A DNA stretch of 37,371 nucleotides from Flavobacterium sp. (GTDB taxonomy: Bacteria > Bacteroidota > Bacteroidia > Flavobacteriales > Flavobacteriaceae). This document shows positions 18,229 to 28,300 of the stretch, piece after piece. The notes beneath the pieces were generated by a model. It was given only the letters and a program-made list of their open reading frames with translations. It was not told the DNA's origin and did not search any database. Location: contig VEQT01000023.1 in assembly GCA_018883065.1 (NCBI GenBank), positions 1-37,371 of the forward strand. Direction: 5' to 3'. Each line of letters starts with the position of its first letter. Position 1 is the stretch's first letter. A program made the translations under genes and the position numbers.

Positions 18229-18999
18229 CTACTTTTCTTGTTCAGAGGAGGGCTTATAAAGATACACATACGGATTACTTGGTTGTAATTCGTGTGCCGG
18301 CAATTCAACTTCAGTATCAGGCGAATTGACAAAGTTGCCGTGCTCATCAAAATGCTTCATAAACGGATCTTCCTCAGGATTAAAATCGGGCTTTTCCCAG
18401 GGGTATTGCATATCGGCTATATAATCAGGTGTTTTATAGTGAATGGCCATCACCAAACCCACCAGTAATCCGGCTAAATGGCCTTCCCAGGAAATTTGCA
18501 ATTCTCCAGTGGTAATTGGGCTTGGAAACACATACCACACCATTCCACCGTACACCAACACTACTGTGAGCGAGAGCGCCATGAGTCGGTAATATTGGGT
18601 ATACAATCCTTTAAAAAAAATAAACGAAACCAACACATAGACCAAGCTACTGGCTCCTATGTGTATTGAATTTCGGCCAAAAATCCACGTGAGCAATCCC
18701 GAAAACAAAATGCCATACCACAAGACCTTTAGGGAAAGTTCTCTATAAAAATAAATGAGTGCAGTTCCCAAAACAAAAAGCGGAATCGAATTATTGGCCA
18801 AATGCTGCAAATTGGCGTGTAAAAAAGGACTAAACAACACACCTTGTAACCCAACAAAAGTTCTGGGGTTAATTCCATGCTTTGCCAAATCGATTCGATA
18901 AATGTTTTCTACGCCCCAAACCATCCACATGCAAACAAGCAACAAGCCCGGAACCAACCAGACCGAAGGCGTAAACGTAAAGTGTTGTTTGTCGTTCAT
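18229..18999 (-). CDS. Rhomboid-family intramembrane serine protease
   Basis: A 256-residue membrane protein with about six hydrophobic segments between residues 10 and 190. Catalytic features of active rhomboids are seen: HANLQHLANNS (His and Asn lining the active site, about residues 57-67), GASS with the nucleophile serine (IHIGASSLVY, about 111-120), and the histidine of the dyad in SWEGHLAGLLVG (about 169-180). The soluble C-terminal tail of about 60 residues is acidic and Pro-rich. Substrates are unknown. It is convergent with rlmB and divergent from rarA, so it is probably monocistronic. Confidence 0.9.
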   Translation of the reverse strand: MNDKQHFTFTPSVWLVPGLLLVCMWMVWGVENIYRIDLAKHGINPRTFVGLQGVLFSPFLHANLQHLANNSIPLFVLGTALIYFYRELSLKVLWYGILFSGLLTWIFGRNSIHIGASSLVYVLVSFIFFKGLYTQYYRLMALSLTVVLVYGGMVWYVFPSPITTGELQISWEGHLAGLLVGLVMAIHYKTPDYIADMQYPWEKPDFNPEEDPFMKHFDEHGNFVNSPDTEVELPAHELQPSNPYVYLYKPSSEQEK

Positions 19000-19113
19000 A
19001 TCAAAAATTTCTACATTAACCCATTCAAAAACACCGCCAAAGTAGTCGGTGTGCTATTTTGTCATACCAGTAGTTGAACGGAAGATAAATAGAAATTTCG
19101 TTCTAAATATGTT

Positions 19114-19121
19114 TAAATTTG
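19114..19121 (+). promoter_or_regulatory. rarA promoter, -7 box
   Basis: TAAATTTG is a perfect TAnnTTTG match 70 nt before the rarA ATG. No clear -33 box was found. An in-frame TTG inside this box could be mistaken for an upstream start codon of rarA. Between it and the ATG lies an AAATCAA tandem tract (19139-19164). Confidence 0.45.
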
Positions 19122-19138
19122 TTTGCCCTAGTATTTTT

Positions 19139-19164
19139 CAAATCAAAAATCAAAAATCAAAAAT
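19139..19164. repeat. AAATCAA tandem tract before rarA
   Basis: Three full copies plus a partial of a 7-bp unit (CAAAAAT/AAATCAA by phase) in the rarA 5' leader. It is another case of the short-period word repeats scattered through spacers of this window. Confidence 0.65.
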
Positions 19165-19190
19165 CGTATATCAACAATCCTAAATCAATC

Positions 19191-20468
19191 ATGCAAGCTC
19201 CCCTAGCCGAACGCATTCGACCTCAACACTTAACAGACTACATCAGTCAGCTGCATTTGGTGGGACCTACTGGTTCGCTTACCCAACAAATAGAAAAAGG
19301 CATAATTCCATCCCTCCTATTATGGGGACCTCCAGGCACGGGTAAAACCACCTTGGCGCAAATTATCGCCCAAGAATCCAAGCGACCGTTTTATGAACTA
19401 AGCGCAATCAATTCGGGAGTGGCTGCAGTACGTGAAGTAATTGACAAAGCCAAACAAAGTGGTGGACTCTTCACGGCAAAAAATCCCATATTATTTATTG
19501 ACGAGATTCATCGCTTCAGTAAATCGCAGCAGGATTCCTTGTTGGCTGCTGTAGAAAAAGGGTGGATTACCTTAATTGGCGCCACCACCGAAAACCCGAG
19601 TTTTGAAGTCATTCCTGCCTTATTGTCGCGCTGTCAGGTGTATGTATTACATCCATTTTCAAAAACAGATTTAGAATCCCTACTTCATCGCGCGATAGCG
19701 GTAGATCGCTATTTGCAAACAAAAAATATTCAATTACTCGAAACTGAGGCTTTACTGCGACTTTCGGGCGGCGATGGCAGAAAACTATTAAATATTTTTG
19801 AATTGGTCGTAAATGCTTCTAATGAGAGTGATATTTTAATAACTAATGAGCTAGTGTTGCAGTTGGTACAACAAAACACCGTCTTGTATGATAAAACTGG
19901 CGAACAGCATTATGATATAGTATCGGCCTTTATCAAATCGATGCGAGGAAGCGACCCCAATGCAGCTGTGTATTGGCTGGCGCGTATGATAGAAGGCGGC
20001 GAAGATGTAAAATTTATTGCTAGACGAATGCTAATTTTAGCCAGTGAAGACATTGGAAATGCCAATCCAACTGCACTGATTATGGCCAACAATACCTTTC
20101 AAGCCGTATCCACAATTGGCTATCCCGAAAGTCGAATATTATTGAGCCAATGCGCCATCTATTTGGCAACTTCACCCAAAAGCAATGCTACATATATGGC
20201 TATTGGCAATGCACAAGCTTTAGTGAAACAAACCGGCGATTTACCTGTGCCTATTCACTTGCGCAACGCCCCGACCAAATTGATGAAAGAATTGGGGTAT
20301 GGCGAAGAATACCAGTATTCGCACAATTATGCGAACAACTTTAGCGAACAAGAATTTTTACCCGATGCTATTCAAGAAACCAAATTGTATGAACCAGGCA
20401 GTAATTCACGAGAAAATGGCGTGCGGGAATTCTTGAAAAACAGATGGAAGGACAAATACAACTATTAA
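19191..20468 (+). CDS. rarA: Replication-associated recombination protein A (AAA+ ATPase)
   Basis: RarA (MgsA) is a clamp-loader-like AAA+ ATPase acting at stalled replication forks and in recombination. The 425 residues begin [20 protein letters not shown], the family N-terminus. Walker A is GPPGTGKTT (about residues 46-54), Walker [17 protein letters not shown] (about 101-116), sensor 1 [13 protein letters not shown] (about 129-141) and an arginine finger in ALLSRCQVY; the C-terminal tetramerisation domain carries [15 protein letters not shown] and [10 protein letters not shown] chose the ATG at 19191 because the longer frame runs into leader repeats and the promoter. A small membrane-protein gene follows 16 nt later. 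Confidence 0.95.
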   Translation: MQAPLAERIRPQHLTDYISQLHLVGPTGSLTQQIEKGIIPSLLLWGPPGTGKTTLAQIIAQESKRPFYELSAINSGVAAVREVIDKAKQSGGLFTAKNPILFIDEIHRFSKSQQDSLLAAVEKGWITLIGATTENPSFEVIPALLSRCQVYVLHPFSKTDLESLLHRAIAVDRYLQTKNIQLLETEALLRLSGGDGRKLLNIFELVVNASNESDILITNELVLQLVQQNTVLYDKTGEQHYDIVSAFIKSMRGSDPNAAVYWLARMIEGGEDVKFIARRMLILASEDIGNANPTALIMANNTFQAVSTIGYPESRILLSQCAIYLATSPKSNATYMAIGNAQALVKQTGDLPVPIHLRNAPTKLMKELGYGEEYQYSHNYANNFSEQEFLPDAIQETKLYEPGSNSRENGVREFLKNRWKDKYNY

Positions 20469-20484
20469 TTTTAAAGATCTAAAA

Positions 20485-20856
20485 ATGATGAAACAGCGAC
20501 TCAGGTATTGGACACCGCGTATTTTAGGAATATGTAGCATTTTTTTCGTTGGTCTATTTGCACTTGATGCTTTTGATGGCAAACACCCTTTGAACGTTCA
20601 ACTCCTTAATTTTGGCCTGCATATCATCCCTAGCATTTTAGTAGCAATTGCACTTTATGTGGCTTGGCGCTGGGAGAAAATAGGCGGACTTATTTTTCTT
20701 GGTATTGGCAGCATTTGCACTCCCTTACTTTTTATTTTGAATTACCAACGCAATCATTCTGTAGCTATAAGCGTTCAAATTGTTGGATTAATTACACTTC
20801 CGTTAATAATAATTGGCCTATTATTTTTAAGTAACTACTACAAACAAAAAAATTAG
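20485..20856 (+). CDS. Small four-helix membrane protein of unknown function
   Basis: A 123-residue protein with four hydrophobic helices: about residues 12-28, 36-57, 62-82 and 90-118. The N-terminus is basic (MMKQRLRYWTPR) and the C-terminus ends YKQKN, suggesting cytoplasmic ends. No motif points to activity; it resembles the small uncharacterised inner-membrane proteins widespread in Bacteroidota. It lies 16 nt after rarA and may be cotranscribed. Its TAG stop overlaps the TAA of the convergent gene. Two consecutive ATG codons make the exact start uncertain by one residue. Confidence 0.75.
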   Translation: MMKQRLRYWTPRILGICSIFFVGLFALDAFDGKHPLNVQLLNFGLHIIPSILVAIALYVAWRWEKIGGLIFLGIGSICTPLLFILNYQRNHSVAISVQIVGLITLPLIIIGLLFLSNYYKQKN

Positions 20857-21557
20857 AATTTTACCATTAACTGCTCTGAATTCAACTGTCCATTGGTATA
20901 ATACTCAAAAAACCAAGCCTCGTTCTTTTGGACCAAAACGCCTTGAAGCTCACCTTTAAAAGCGATAAAACAGACTGGATTTGATGTTGCAACCAATTTA
21001 TACACCACTTTTGGCGTACTGTCTACCAATTGAAAGCCATTGGTAGTTGGCTGAGCATATACCATTTCTACTCCAGCATGGTTTGGTAAAGAAGTTTTAG
21101 AAGTTTCGATAACGGCTTGCGTTGAATTGGGTTGGTACTGATATCTCAATTCTCTAAAGGTTGTGAATGCATCTCGAAAAGCTTGACTATAGGAAATTTT
21201 AAAATCTTTTTCCTTGCTCTTTCCCTCTTTTGATCGCACAACAACATTGTTCTTACAATCTTTGAGTGTAATCACTAATTTGGTAGTGAGGAAATTCCCC
21301 GTGCTTTCTATGTCGGCAAACAACTTGTTGCAATTGTAATTCACCAGTGAATCAGGTAAGGTTTCGGAATCATAAAACACAACAAATCCCAGTTTTTCAA
21401 AATGAATCTTTACCAAACTGTTCAAATTGTATTGGTCTTTTTGCTTCAAAAAAGAAAACTTTTCGGGCATCAGTAAATAGCGATAACTATTTACATCCTG
21501 CTGGGCATAAGCCGATGAGAACATACTAAAAACGAGTACAAGTATACTTTTATTCAT
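20853..21557 (-). CDS. Exported protein of unknown function
   Basis: A 234-residue protein with a signal peptide (MNKSILVLVFSMFSSAYAQ, cleavage near residue 19) and no lipobox. The mature part is beta-rich with a KDCKNNVVVRSKEGKSKEKDF segment around residues 95-115 and a C-terminal domain ending EWFF-like in WFFEYYTNGQLNSEQLMVKF (the KNEAWFFEYY region), which looks like a repeat-type beta hairpin. No enzyme motif was recognised. It starts 4 nt after the YjjG-like gene and is the last gene of the minus-strand run. Confidence 0.7.
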   Translation of the reverse strand: MNKSILVLVFSMFSSAYAQQDVNSYRYLLMPEKFSFLKQKDQYNLNSLVKIHFEKLGFVVFYDSETLPDSLVNYNCNKLFADIESTGNFLTTKLVITLKDCKNNVVVRSKEGKSKEKDFKISYSQAFRDAFTTFRELRYQYQPNSTQAVIETSKTSLPNHAGVEMVYAQPTTNGFQLVDSTPKVVYKLVATSNPVCFIAFKGELQGVLVQKNEAWFFEYYTNGQLNSEQLMVKF

Positions 21558-21561
21558 ACTA

Positions 21562-22248
21562 TTAAAATAATTGTGTTAAATCAGCCAATCGACTCACCTG
21601 AGGTATAGATAAAGAAACCGGTTCTTCAAACGGATTAAAATAGATGGCTTGCATACCAAAATCAATTGCGCCTCGTACATCAGCATCAAGTGAGTCACCA
21701 ATCATTACGCTATTTGATTTGGCAGCTGAAGCCACTTGTAAGGCGTGTTCAAAAATTATGGGATTTGGTTTTTTGGCGCCAGCTAATTCAGAATTGGTAA
21801 TGGTCTTGAAATAGGGCAATAAATTGGATTGGTGCATTTTGCGGTATTGCACCTCTGCAAATCCATTGGTAATAATATGCAACTGATACCTCATCTTTAA
21901 ATACGTGAGCACCTCATGTGCGTCCTCAAATAAATGATTGAAATCCGGCAAATACGCAATGTAATCAATGGCAATTTGATTGATTTCGGCATCTGAAATT
22001 GACACATTCATGGCATCAAATGATTGCTTGAGTCGTTGGTAACGCAATTCATCGTGACTCATCTGATCTACTTGATACAAATCCCAACACGCTTTATTAA
22101 TGGGAATATACACCGCAATAAAATCGTCTAGTTTCACCTGCGGGTAATTGGCCTCAAAAATACGAGCAAAAGCCAATTCTGAGTTTTTATCAAAATCCCA
22201 AAGCGTATGGTCTAAATCAAAAAAGATGTGCTGAATGTTGTTTTTCAT
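21562..22248 (-). CDS. HAD-superfamily YjjG-like 5'-nucleotidase
   Basis: A 228-residue haloacid-dehalogenase-type phosphatase. Motif I is FFDLDHTLWDF (Asp nucleophile and acid, about residues 9-19), motif II ITNG (about 126-129), motif III a lysine in GAKKPNP (about 154-160) and motif IV IGDSLDADVRGA (about 179-190). A helical cap lies between motifs I and II. The DLDHTLWDF form and length match YjjG, which dephosphorylates pyrimidine monophosphates, including non-canonical ones, as a housecleaning enzyme. Exact specificity is inferred from family resemblance. It lies 51 nt after radC. Confidence 0.85.
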   Translation of the reverse strand: MKNNIQHIFFDLDHTLWDFDKNSELAFARIFEANYPQVKLDDFIAVYIPINKACWDLYQVDQMSHDELRYQRLKQSFDAMNVSISDAEINQIAIDYIAYLPDFNHLFEDAHEVLTYLKMRYQLHIITNGFAEVQYRKMHQSNLLPYFKTITNSELAGAKKPNPIIFEHALQVASAAKSNSVMIGDSLDADVRGAIDFGMQAIYFNPFEEPVSLSIPQVSRLADLTQLF

Positions 22249-22299
22249 AACCTATAATCGGAAGCAAATGTCGTAAAATAAACCATGCATTCACCCGAT

Positions 22300-22995
22300 T
22301 TATAAAATACCTGCATCGGCAAAACTAAAGTAATGCACTTCTGTCACAATTAAATGATCAAGCACTTTAATATCCAATAAACTGCCCGCTTGTTTCAGTT
22401 TTTTAGTTAGTTGAATATCCGCATCGCTAGGCTTTAAAGTTCCCGATGGATGGTTGTGACACAAAATAACCTGCACAGCACCCAATTCAAGCGCCTTTTT
22501 GAATACCAAACGCACATCCACCACCGTACCGGTAATACCGCCTTTACTTAGTTGTGCTTTGTGGATTACTTTGTTGGAATTATTGAGGTAGATAATCCAA
22601 AATTCTTCGTGGGGCAAGACTCCCAAAAGTGGTTGCATCAAATCAAATGCGTGTTTGCTCGAACTAAGAGATTGAAAATCAGCTAATTCGCTCAATCGGC
22701 TGCGCCTACCAAGTTCGAAAGCGGCCACTAAAGTGAGTGCTTTGGCCGATCCAATACCTCTAAATTTTTGTAGTTGCATACTGTTGGCTTTGGCCAAGGT
22801 TTGCAAATTGTGGTTAAAATGCCCCAACAAGCGCCGGGACAAATCAAGCGCAGACTCCGATTTGGAACCCGTACCGATAAGTATCGCCATCAATTCGGAA
22901 TCGCTGACAGCTTGACATCCTTGCAAAGCTAATTTTTCTCTAGGTCTGTCTGATTCGGCCCAATACCGAATGGGAAAAGAGGTGGGTTCTGACAT
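22300..22995 (-). CDS. radC: RadC-family JAB/MPN-domain protein
   Basis: A 231-residue protein with N-terminal DRPREKLALQG and a helix-hairpin-helix segment (QKFRGIGSAKALTLVAAFELGRR, about 69-91) followed by the JAB/MPN metalloprotease-like domain. The metal-binding pattern is complete: a glutamate-containing EEFWIIYLNNSNKVI strand and HNHPSGTLKPSDAD (His-x-His ... Ser ... Asp, about 180-193). The family was once linked to DNA repair, but that role is doubtful and its function remains unsettled. It lies 47 nt after the mpl gene and 51 nt before the nucleotidase. Confidence 0.93.
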   Translation of the reverse strand: MSEPTSFPIRYWAESDRPREKLALQGCQAVSDSELMAILIGTGSKSESALDLSRRLLGHFNHNLQTLAKANSMQLQKFRGIGSAKALTLVAAFELGRRSRLSELADFQSLSSSKHAFDLMQPLLGVLPHEEFWIIYLNNSNKVIHKAQLSKGGITGTVVDVRLVFKKALELGAVQVILCHNHPSGTLKPSDADIQLTKKLKQAGSLLDIKVLDHLIVTEVHYFSFADAGIL

Positions 22996-23042
22996 AATAT
23001 AAGGCGTGTATAAAGTGAATAGGCATAAAAAAAGTATAGATT

Positions 23043-24401
23043 TTAAGATTCAATCAAGTTTTTGAGTGCGTCAAAATTGAGTCCACCGTAGTTCCCTGAA
23101 CTCATGAGCAACAAGGCCGAATTGGCAAAATCCAAGTTAAACAAATAATCTTGAAAAGCCTGTGGATTGGTATAAATTACTAAATCATTGCGCTGAAACG
23201 ATTGGGCAATTTGCTCGTAACTAACCTCATCCAATTGTTTAATTTTTACCGCATCGGGCGAATAAAACACCACCGCTACATCGGCATAATCGAGTGCGCC
23301 TTGGTATTCTTTGAGAAACTCAGCATTCAAACTGCTATAGGTGTGCAATTCCAAACAAGCAATCACTTTACGATTTGGGTATTGCTCTTTAACGGCTTTT
23401 GTAGTAGCGGCAACTTTAGATGGCGAATGCGCAAAATCTTTGTAGGCTACTTTAGTAGGGCCTTCGGCAATTTTCTCTAATCGCTTTGATGCGCCTTTAA
23501 AGGTGGCAATCGCTTCGTAAAAATCAGCTTCATCTACGCCCATATTTTGGCAAATCCATTTGGCACCGGCCAAATTATTGAGATTGTGAGCCCCAAACAC
23601 TTCAATGGGCATTAGGCCTTCAGGCGTTTCCAACAAAGTTACACCATCGGCCACCTGATAGGCTGGCGTTTCATACGGCATTTTTCGGATAGGATTGGTC
23701 GCTGACTCGGCTACGCGTTTTACTTCGGAATCTTCGGCATTGTAGACCAAAATGCCACCAGGTGTAATTTTGGCAATGAATTCCTCAAATTGCGCCACAT
23801 AATTTTCAAACGTCGGAAACACATTGATGTGATCCCATGCTATACCCGAAATCAAGGCAATATTGGGTTGATACAAATGAAATTTAGGTCGGCGATCTAT
23901 GGGAGACGACAAATATTCATCGCCTTCAAGCACGATGAAATCATTGGACTCGGTGAGGTGGACCATGGTGTCAAAGCCCTCCAATTGGGCGCCAACCATA
24001 TAATCAACTTCAATGTTGTGGTAATGCATTACGTGCAATATCATGGACGTGATGGTCGTTTTTCCGTGCGAACCACCAATTACTACGCGGGTTTTATTTT
24101 TGGATTGTTCGTACAAAAATTCGGGATACGAATAAATTTTTAGACCCAATTCCTTGGCGCGTAATAATTCTGGATTATCGGCTTTGGCATGCATGCCTAA
24201 AATAATCGCCTGAATATCAGCAGTAATTTTTTCGGGAAACCAACCAAGTTGTTCGGGCAAAAGGCCTTGCTTTTGTAATCGCGATTTTGACGGTTCAAAA
24301 ACCGCATCGTCACTCCCGGTAACCTGATATCCTTTGAAATGTAGGGCCAATGCCAAGTTGTGCATGGCTGCTCCGCCTATGGCTATAAAATGAGTTCGCA
24401 T
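23043..24401 (-). CDS. mpl: Mur ligase family protein, Mpl-type (UDP-MurNAc:peptide ligase)
   Basis: Mpl attaches the recycled tripeptide L-Ala-gamma-D-Glu-meso-Dap to UDP-MurNAc in peptidoglycan recycling. The 452 residues have an N-terminal Rossmann segment (HFIAIGGAAMHNLAL, about 4-18), the ATP-binding P-loop GGSHGKTTITSM (about 109-120), the ligase glutamate/aspartate in LEGDEYLSS, the GIAWDHINVFP segment and the C-terminal domain motif KDFAHSPSKV (about 318-327), as in Mpl rather than MurC. The N-terminal GGAAMHNLA (rather than the MurC GIGGxGM form) also favours Mpl. MurC cannot be excluded on sequence reading alone. It starts exactly where the TPR gene ends. Confidence 0.85.
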   Translation of the reverse strand: MRTHFIAIGGAAMHNLALALHFKGYQVTGSDDAVFEPSKSRLQKQGLLPEQLGWFPEKITADIQAIILGMHAKADNPELLRAKELGLKIYSYPEFLYEQSKNKTRVVIGGSHGKTTITSMILHVMHYHNIEVDYMVGAQLEGFDTMVHLTESNDFIVLEGDEYLSSPIDRRPKFHLYQPNIALISGIAWDHINVFPTFENYVAQFEEFIAKITPGGILVYNAEDSEVKRVAESATNPIRKMPYETPAYQVADGVTLLETPEGLMPIEVFGAHNLNNLAGAKWICQNMGVDEADFYEAIATFKGASKRLEKIAEGPTKVAYKDFAHSPSKVAATTKAVKEQYPNRKVIACLELHTYSSLNAEFLKEYQGALDYADVAVVFYSPDAVKIKQLDEVSYEQIAQSFQRNDLVIYTNPQAFQDYLFNLDFANSALLLMSSGNYGGLNFDALKNLIES

Positions 24402-25094
24402 TTATGTTTTGTTACGTTTTTTATAATTTTCGAGCACTTGTAGCGCTTTGTCAGGATCGTGAAATTTTTCTTTGTACAATTGCGCCAATCGTTCGTACGT
24501 GAGCTTAGAACCTCCAACTTCGATGGCTTTGATATAGTGTTTCTCAGCATTCTTAAACCGTTTATAATGCTCATCAATATGGGCTTTAGCCAAATAGCCG
24601 TCAACTGGAGAAATTCGGCCCAATTCAGCTGCATATTTTTGTGCTTTGGTTTCGCTTCCACCCACAAATACAGGCAATTGTAAATAGTATTCGATGAGTG
24701 CCCAACGCGCTTCAATGTGATTGGGATTTAAATCCAATGCTTTATCTAGCGCATCTTTGCTATCGCCCACTACCCGAATGGCCACCCATTTTCCTTCGGT
24801 TTGTGCGCGCATACCCAAGGCGCCACCGTATTTAAAAAAGTAATTTGCATTTTTGGGATTTAAGACCGTGAGTTTTTTATAATAGGATGCTGCTGTTTCC
24901 CAACGATTGGTATGACTGGCAATATCACCCAAATATTCAATTACTTTCAAATTAGTAGGCGAAGTATTGAGTTCTTTGATAAAATAGCCTTTGGACAATT
25001 CATATTGCTCTTGCTCAAACAAGGATATGCCTTTTTCCATATTGGACTGTGCCAAAACTGTAATAGAACAAAAAAGAAAAATCAGGAATTTCAT
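24402..25094 (-). CDS. Exported TPR-repeat protein
   Basis: A 230-residue protein with a signal peptide (MKFLIFLFCSITVLAQ) followed by tetratricopeptide-like repeats from about residue 20 to 220, for instance GISLFEQEQYELSKGYFIKE, WETAASYYKKLTVLNPKNAN, ALDKALDLNPNHIEARW and FKNAEKHYIKAIEVG. TPRs mediate protein-protein contacts, so a periplasmic scaffold role is likely; the partner is unknown. It is the first gene of the minus-strand run ending at 20853, directly followed (0 nt) by the mpl start, which suggests a cell-wall connection. Confidence 0.8.
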   Translation of the reverse strand: MKFLIFLFCSITVLAQSNMEKGISLFEQEQYELSKGYFIKELNTSPTNLKVIEYLGDIASHTNRWETAASYYKKLTVLNPKNANYFFKYGGALGMRAQTEGKWVAIRVVGDSKDALDKALDLNPNHIEARWALIEYYLQLPVFVGGSETKAQKYAAELGRISPVDGYLAKAHIDEHYKRFKNAEKHYIKAIEVGGSKLTYERLAQLYKEKFHDPDKALQVLENYKKRNKT

Positions 25095-25110
25095 GTGGTG
25101 TACAAAAAAC

Positions 25111-25118
25111 CAAATGTA
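25111..25118 (-). promoter_or_regulatory. Promoter of the TPR-mpl-radC run, -7 box
   Basis: On the minus strand TACATTTG, identical to the rpsL -7 box and a perfect TAnnTTTG match. It predicts a start near 25106 and a leader of about 12 nt. A -33 TTTG at the expected distance is not visible. Confidence 0.5.
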
Positions 25119-25168
25119 CTAATTCTGCTTTGTAAAACATATAGCCATTTTTACAAAAATTATCCATG

Positions 25169-25198
25169 AAATGCAGTTATCTTCGACGAACTGCATTT
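25169..25198. promoter_or_regulatory. 10-bp inverted repeat in the divergent spacer
   Basis: AAATGCAGTT and AACTGCATTT are perfect complements around a 10-nt centre. It lies between the TPR promoter and the adhesin promoter, with no gene ending nearby that would need a terminator. It could be an operator or the terminator of a short transcript. Confidence 0.45.
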
Positions 25199-25279
25199 AA
25201 TTTAACTTATTGATTTACATGTTTTTAATGTTAATTTTTATTCAAAAAACGCACTTCATCGAGTTTTTAAGTTGGTTGT

Positions 25280-25295
25280 CTATAAAATTTTATAG
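25280..25295. promoter_or_regulatory. Perfect 16-bp palindrome upstream of the adhesin gene
   Basis: CTATAAAATTTTATAG is fully self-complementary and centred about 25 bp before the -7 box at 25312-25319, i.e. over the place where a -33 box would be. It may be a regulator site; AT-richness weakens the case. Confidence 0.4.
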
Positions 25296-25311
25296 AATCG
25301 AATTGCGCACG

Positions 25312-25319
25312 TAGTTTTG
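25312..25319 (+). promoter_or_regulatory. Adhesin gene promoter, -7 box
   Basis: TAGTTTTG matches TAnnTTTG perfectly, predicting a start near 25325 and a leader of about 50 nt to the ATG at 25377. The TTG inside the box is in frame with the gene but belongs to the promoter. Confidence 0.5.
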
Positions 25320-25376
25320 CTTCGAAAATCAACCCAAAGGAAACCCCAAGTCTCCGATAAACAAAATCAAATTAAC

Positions 25377-28300
25377 ATGAATGCACCGGTACAATTTACC
25401 TACAAATTTTACTTTTCCATTGCTTTTTGCATACTTTTTTCGACTGCAACATTTGCCGCAATTGGTTTGCGCGGAACAACTACCGCTAACTCCAACAACG
25501 CTACTCTTACCATTGCTAAACCCGCTGGGGTAGTTGCTGGTGATTTATTATTGGTTACCATTGCTCAAAATGGAACGGGCGGTCTATCAAATCCTACAAG
25601 CGCTGGATGGACACTTATAGACGGTGCGAATTTAGGCGGTGGAAACAACCGTCGTGGTATTGTATTATACAAGCTTGCTGGAGCTGCAGAACCTGCCAAT
25701 TATACCTTTGCACTTGATAATCAATCGGATCGAACGGTAGGAACAATAGCCGCTTTTAGTGGTGTAAATTTGGCCAATCCATTTGATGTAGCCTCTGGAA
25801 ATTTATCGGTACAAAATAATATTGCAACTGTTCAAGCCACAAGTAAAACAACTGTAACTCCCAACGCTGCGGTAGTCATGTTGGGCATGGCCGCCAATTC
25901 ATCCCCCACATTTTCGGGTTGGTCAGCCGCCAACATGGGCAACCTAACCGAATTTTTTGACAACAGAAATACAGGAAATGCTGCTGTTGGAGGCGCATGG
26001 GCAATAAAAGCCACTGCCGGTGCCACCGGTGCTGGAACTGCAACTTTATCGGCAGCCGAACGCAATGCTGGAATTATACTCGTATTACGACCTATTGTAC
26101 CCACTGTTCCCACAATTACAAGTTTCACGCCAACCACTGCTTGTGTAGGCGGAACAGTTGTGATTACAGGAACCAATTTTACCACTGCAACTGCTGTTCG
26201 TTTTAATGGAATTGCTGCCACATTTACGGTAAATAGTGCAACTCAAATTACTACAACCGTTCCTGCAGGAGCTACTTCGGGTACCATTACTGTAACCAAT
26301 CCTTTAGGTACTGCAACGAGTAGCACTGTGTTTACTGTAGCAACTTCAGCGCCTTCTGCTGCTGCAGCTATAAGTGGAAATACATCCGTTTGTCAAGGAC
26401 AAAATTCGGTTACGTATACCCTTCCCGTTATTGCCAATGCAGCATCGTATGTTTGGAGTTATTCAGGAACTGGCGCTACCATAACCGGAAATACCAATAC
26501 AATAACAGTAGCTTTTTCAGCAACAGCAACCCCCGGAAATTTGAGTGTATATGGGGTAAATTCTTGTGGAAATGGAACAACTAGTAGTTTACCAATAACC
26601 ATAAATACGCTACCCAATGCAGCTGGACCAATTACAGGACCTGCTACTTTGTGTCGTGGAATTACTGCACAAACCTACAGTATTCCTGCTATTGCTAATG
26701 CTACTTCGTATGTATGGGCTTATTCGGGAACAGGCGCAACCATTACCGGAACAGGAAATTCAATTTCAATTTCTTTTTCAGGAACAGCTACTTCTGGTAA
26801 TTTAACGGTGTATGCCGTAAATGCCTGCGGAAACGGAATTGTAGCGACACGTGCTATTACCTTAACCGCTAGTACAACCCCAATGCTCGAATTTACTTTG
26901 GGTCAAGATGATACTACCTATACCATTTTCAATATGTGCGGTACCATTGCAGGTGGTGGACAAAATGACATTGATATAGCTTCAGGAAATCCTGGAGGAG
27001 CAGCTACCTATCAGTGGCAAGTGAGTTACAACAATGGTGTTTCATGGACAAATGCACCTGGACCTACTGCACTGGCAACTTCATATGTTTTAAATCCTGC
27101 ATATAGTACTTTTTTATCTATTGCGGGCGTATATAACTTTAGACTTATAATTACCAATAATGGTTGTGCTGCGATAAGCAACACCGCCACGTTAACTGTG
27201 GTAGTTAGTTCCAACTTAACATCAGGAACCATTACCGGAAATCAAAGCTATTGTGCGTTATCGGCTGATCCTACTGTGCTTACCCAAACAGTTGCTCCCG
27301 TAGGCGGAAATGGCGCCTTTACCTACCAATGGCAATCATCTGCCGATGGAGTAAGCTTTACAAACATCGCGGGAGCAACTGCAGCTACTTATAATCCTCC
27401 TGTTATTACACAAACAACCTATTACCGACGCGTAGTAATGACGGGCGGTTGTGGTGCGTATAGCAATGTTATTACAGTAGCAGTTGGCGCTCCTACCCTA
27501 ACCACCTCTGCTATTGCGCCTTTGTGTGCTTCAACTGAAGCACAGACCGCAACTTTACCTTACACGGCAATTACTGGGGCAGCTACGACCTATAGCATCA
27601 GCTGGAATGCAAGCCCTGCCAATTCGTTTGCTGCTGTAACCAATGCTGCTATTCCAGCTAATGCATTTACAATTACTGTGCCTGCAAACACTCCTCCTGG
27701 AACGTACACTGGTAATTTAACCATCCGAAATGCTGGAAATTGTGTGAGTACTACAACCACGTTTACTATTACTATTCAACCCGTACTTGCCGCACCTGTT
27801 ATTTCGGCCAGTGGTCCTCTTGCGCTATGTGCAGGAAATAGTGTTACGCTTACCTCTTCAGTTCCGAACGGAAACCTATGGTCAACGGGAGCTACTACGC
27901 AAAGCATAACTGTTTTTGGAGCTGGCACCTATGTAGCCTATGCAACTGCAGTAAATTCTTGTACGAGCTCGGCTTCCAATTCGATTACCGTAACTGTAGG
28001 TGATGTAGCAGCTGCTCCAGTGGTTGACGGCACAACTGAATTGTCGTGTTCATCTTCAAACGGAACAATATCGTTGAGCAATTTACCTGCAGGAAACTGG
28101 ACATTAAATCAATCAGGACCTGTAAATGCTACAATTACCGGAAACACGACGGCTGAAACCATCATCATTACACAAGCTGGACAATATAGCTTTACAGTTA
28201 CCAATGCCAGCGGATGTAGTTCGCCTGCAACAGCACTTATCGCTATTACAGGCAGAGCAACTACCGAATGGAATGGTACAAGTTGGTCAAATGGAATCCC

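Noticed and set aside
19119..19190. 24-codon N-terminal extension of RarA from a TTG
   Set aside because: The TTG is part of the -7 box TAAATTTG and the extension encodes only the AAATCAA repeat tract. The ATG at 19191 gives the normal RarA N-terminus.
25317..25376. 20-codon N-terminal extension of the adhesin from a TTG
   Set aside because: The TTG is the end of the -7 box TAGTTTTG, so it would lie upstream of or at the transcription start. The ATG at 25377 gives a proper signal peptide.
25832..26221. 129-codon antisense frame within the adhesin gene
   Set aside because: A by-product of the low-complexity Thr/Ala/Asn-rich coding strand; no promoter or family features.
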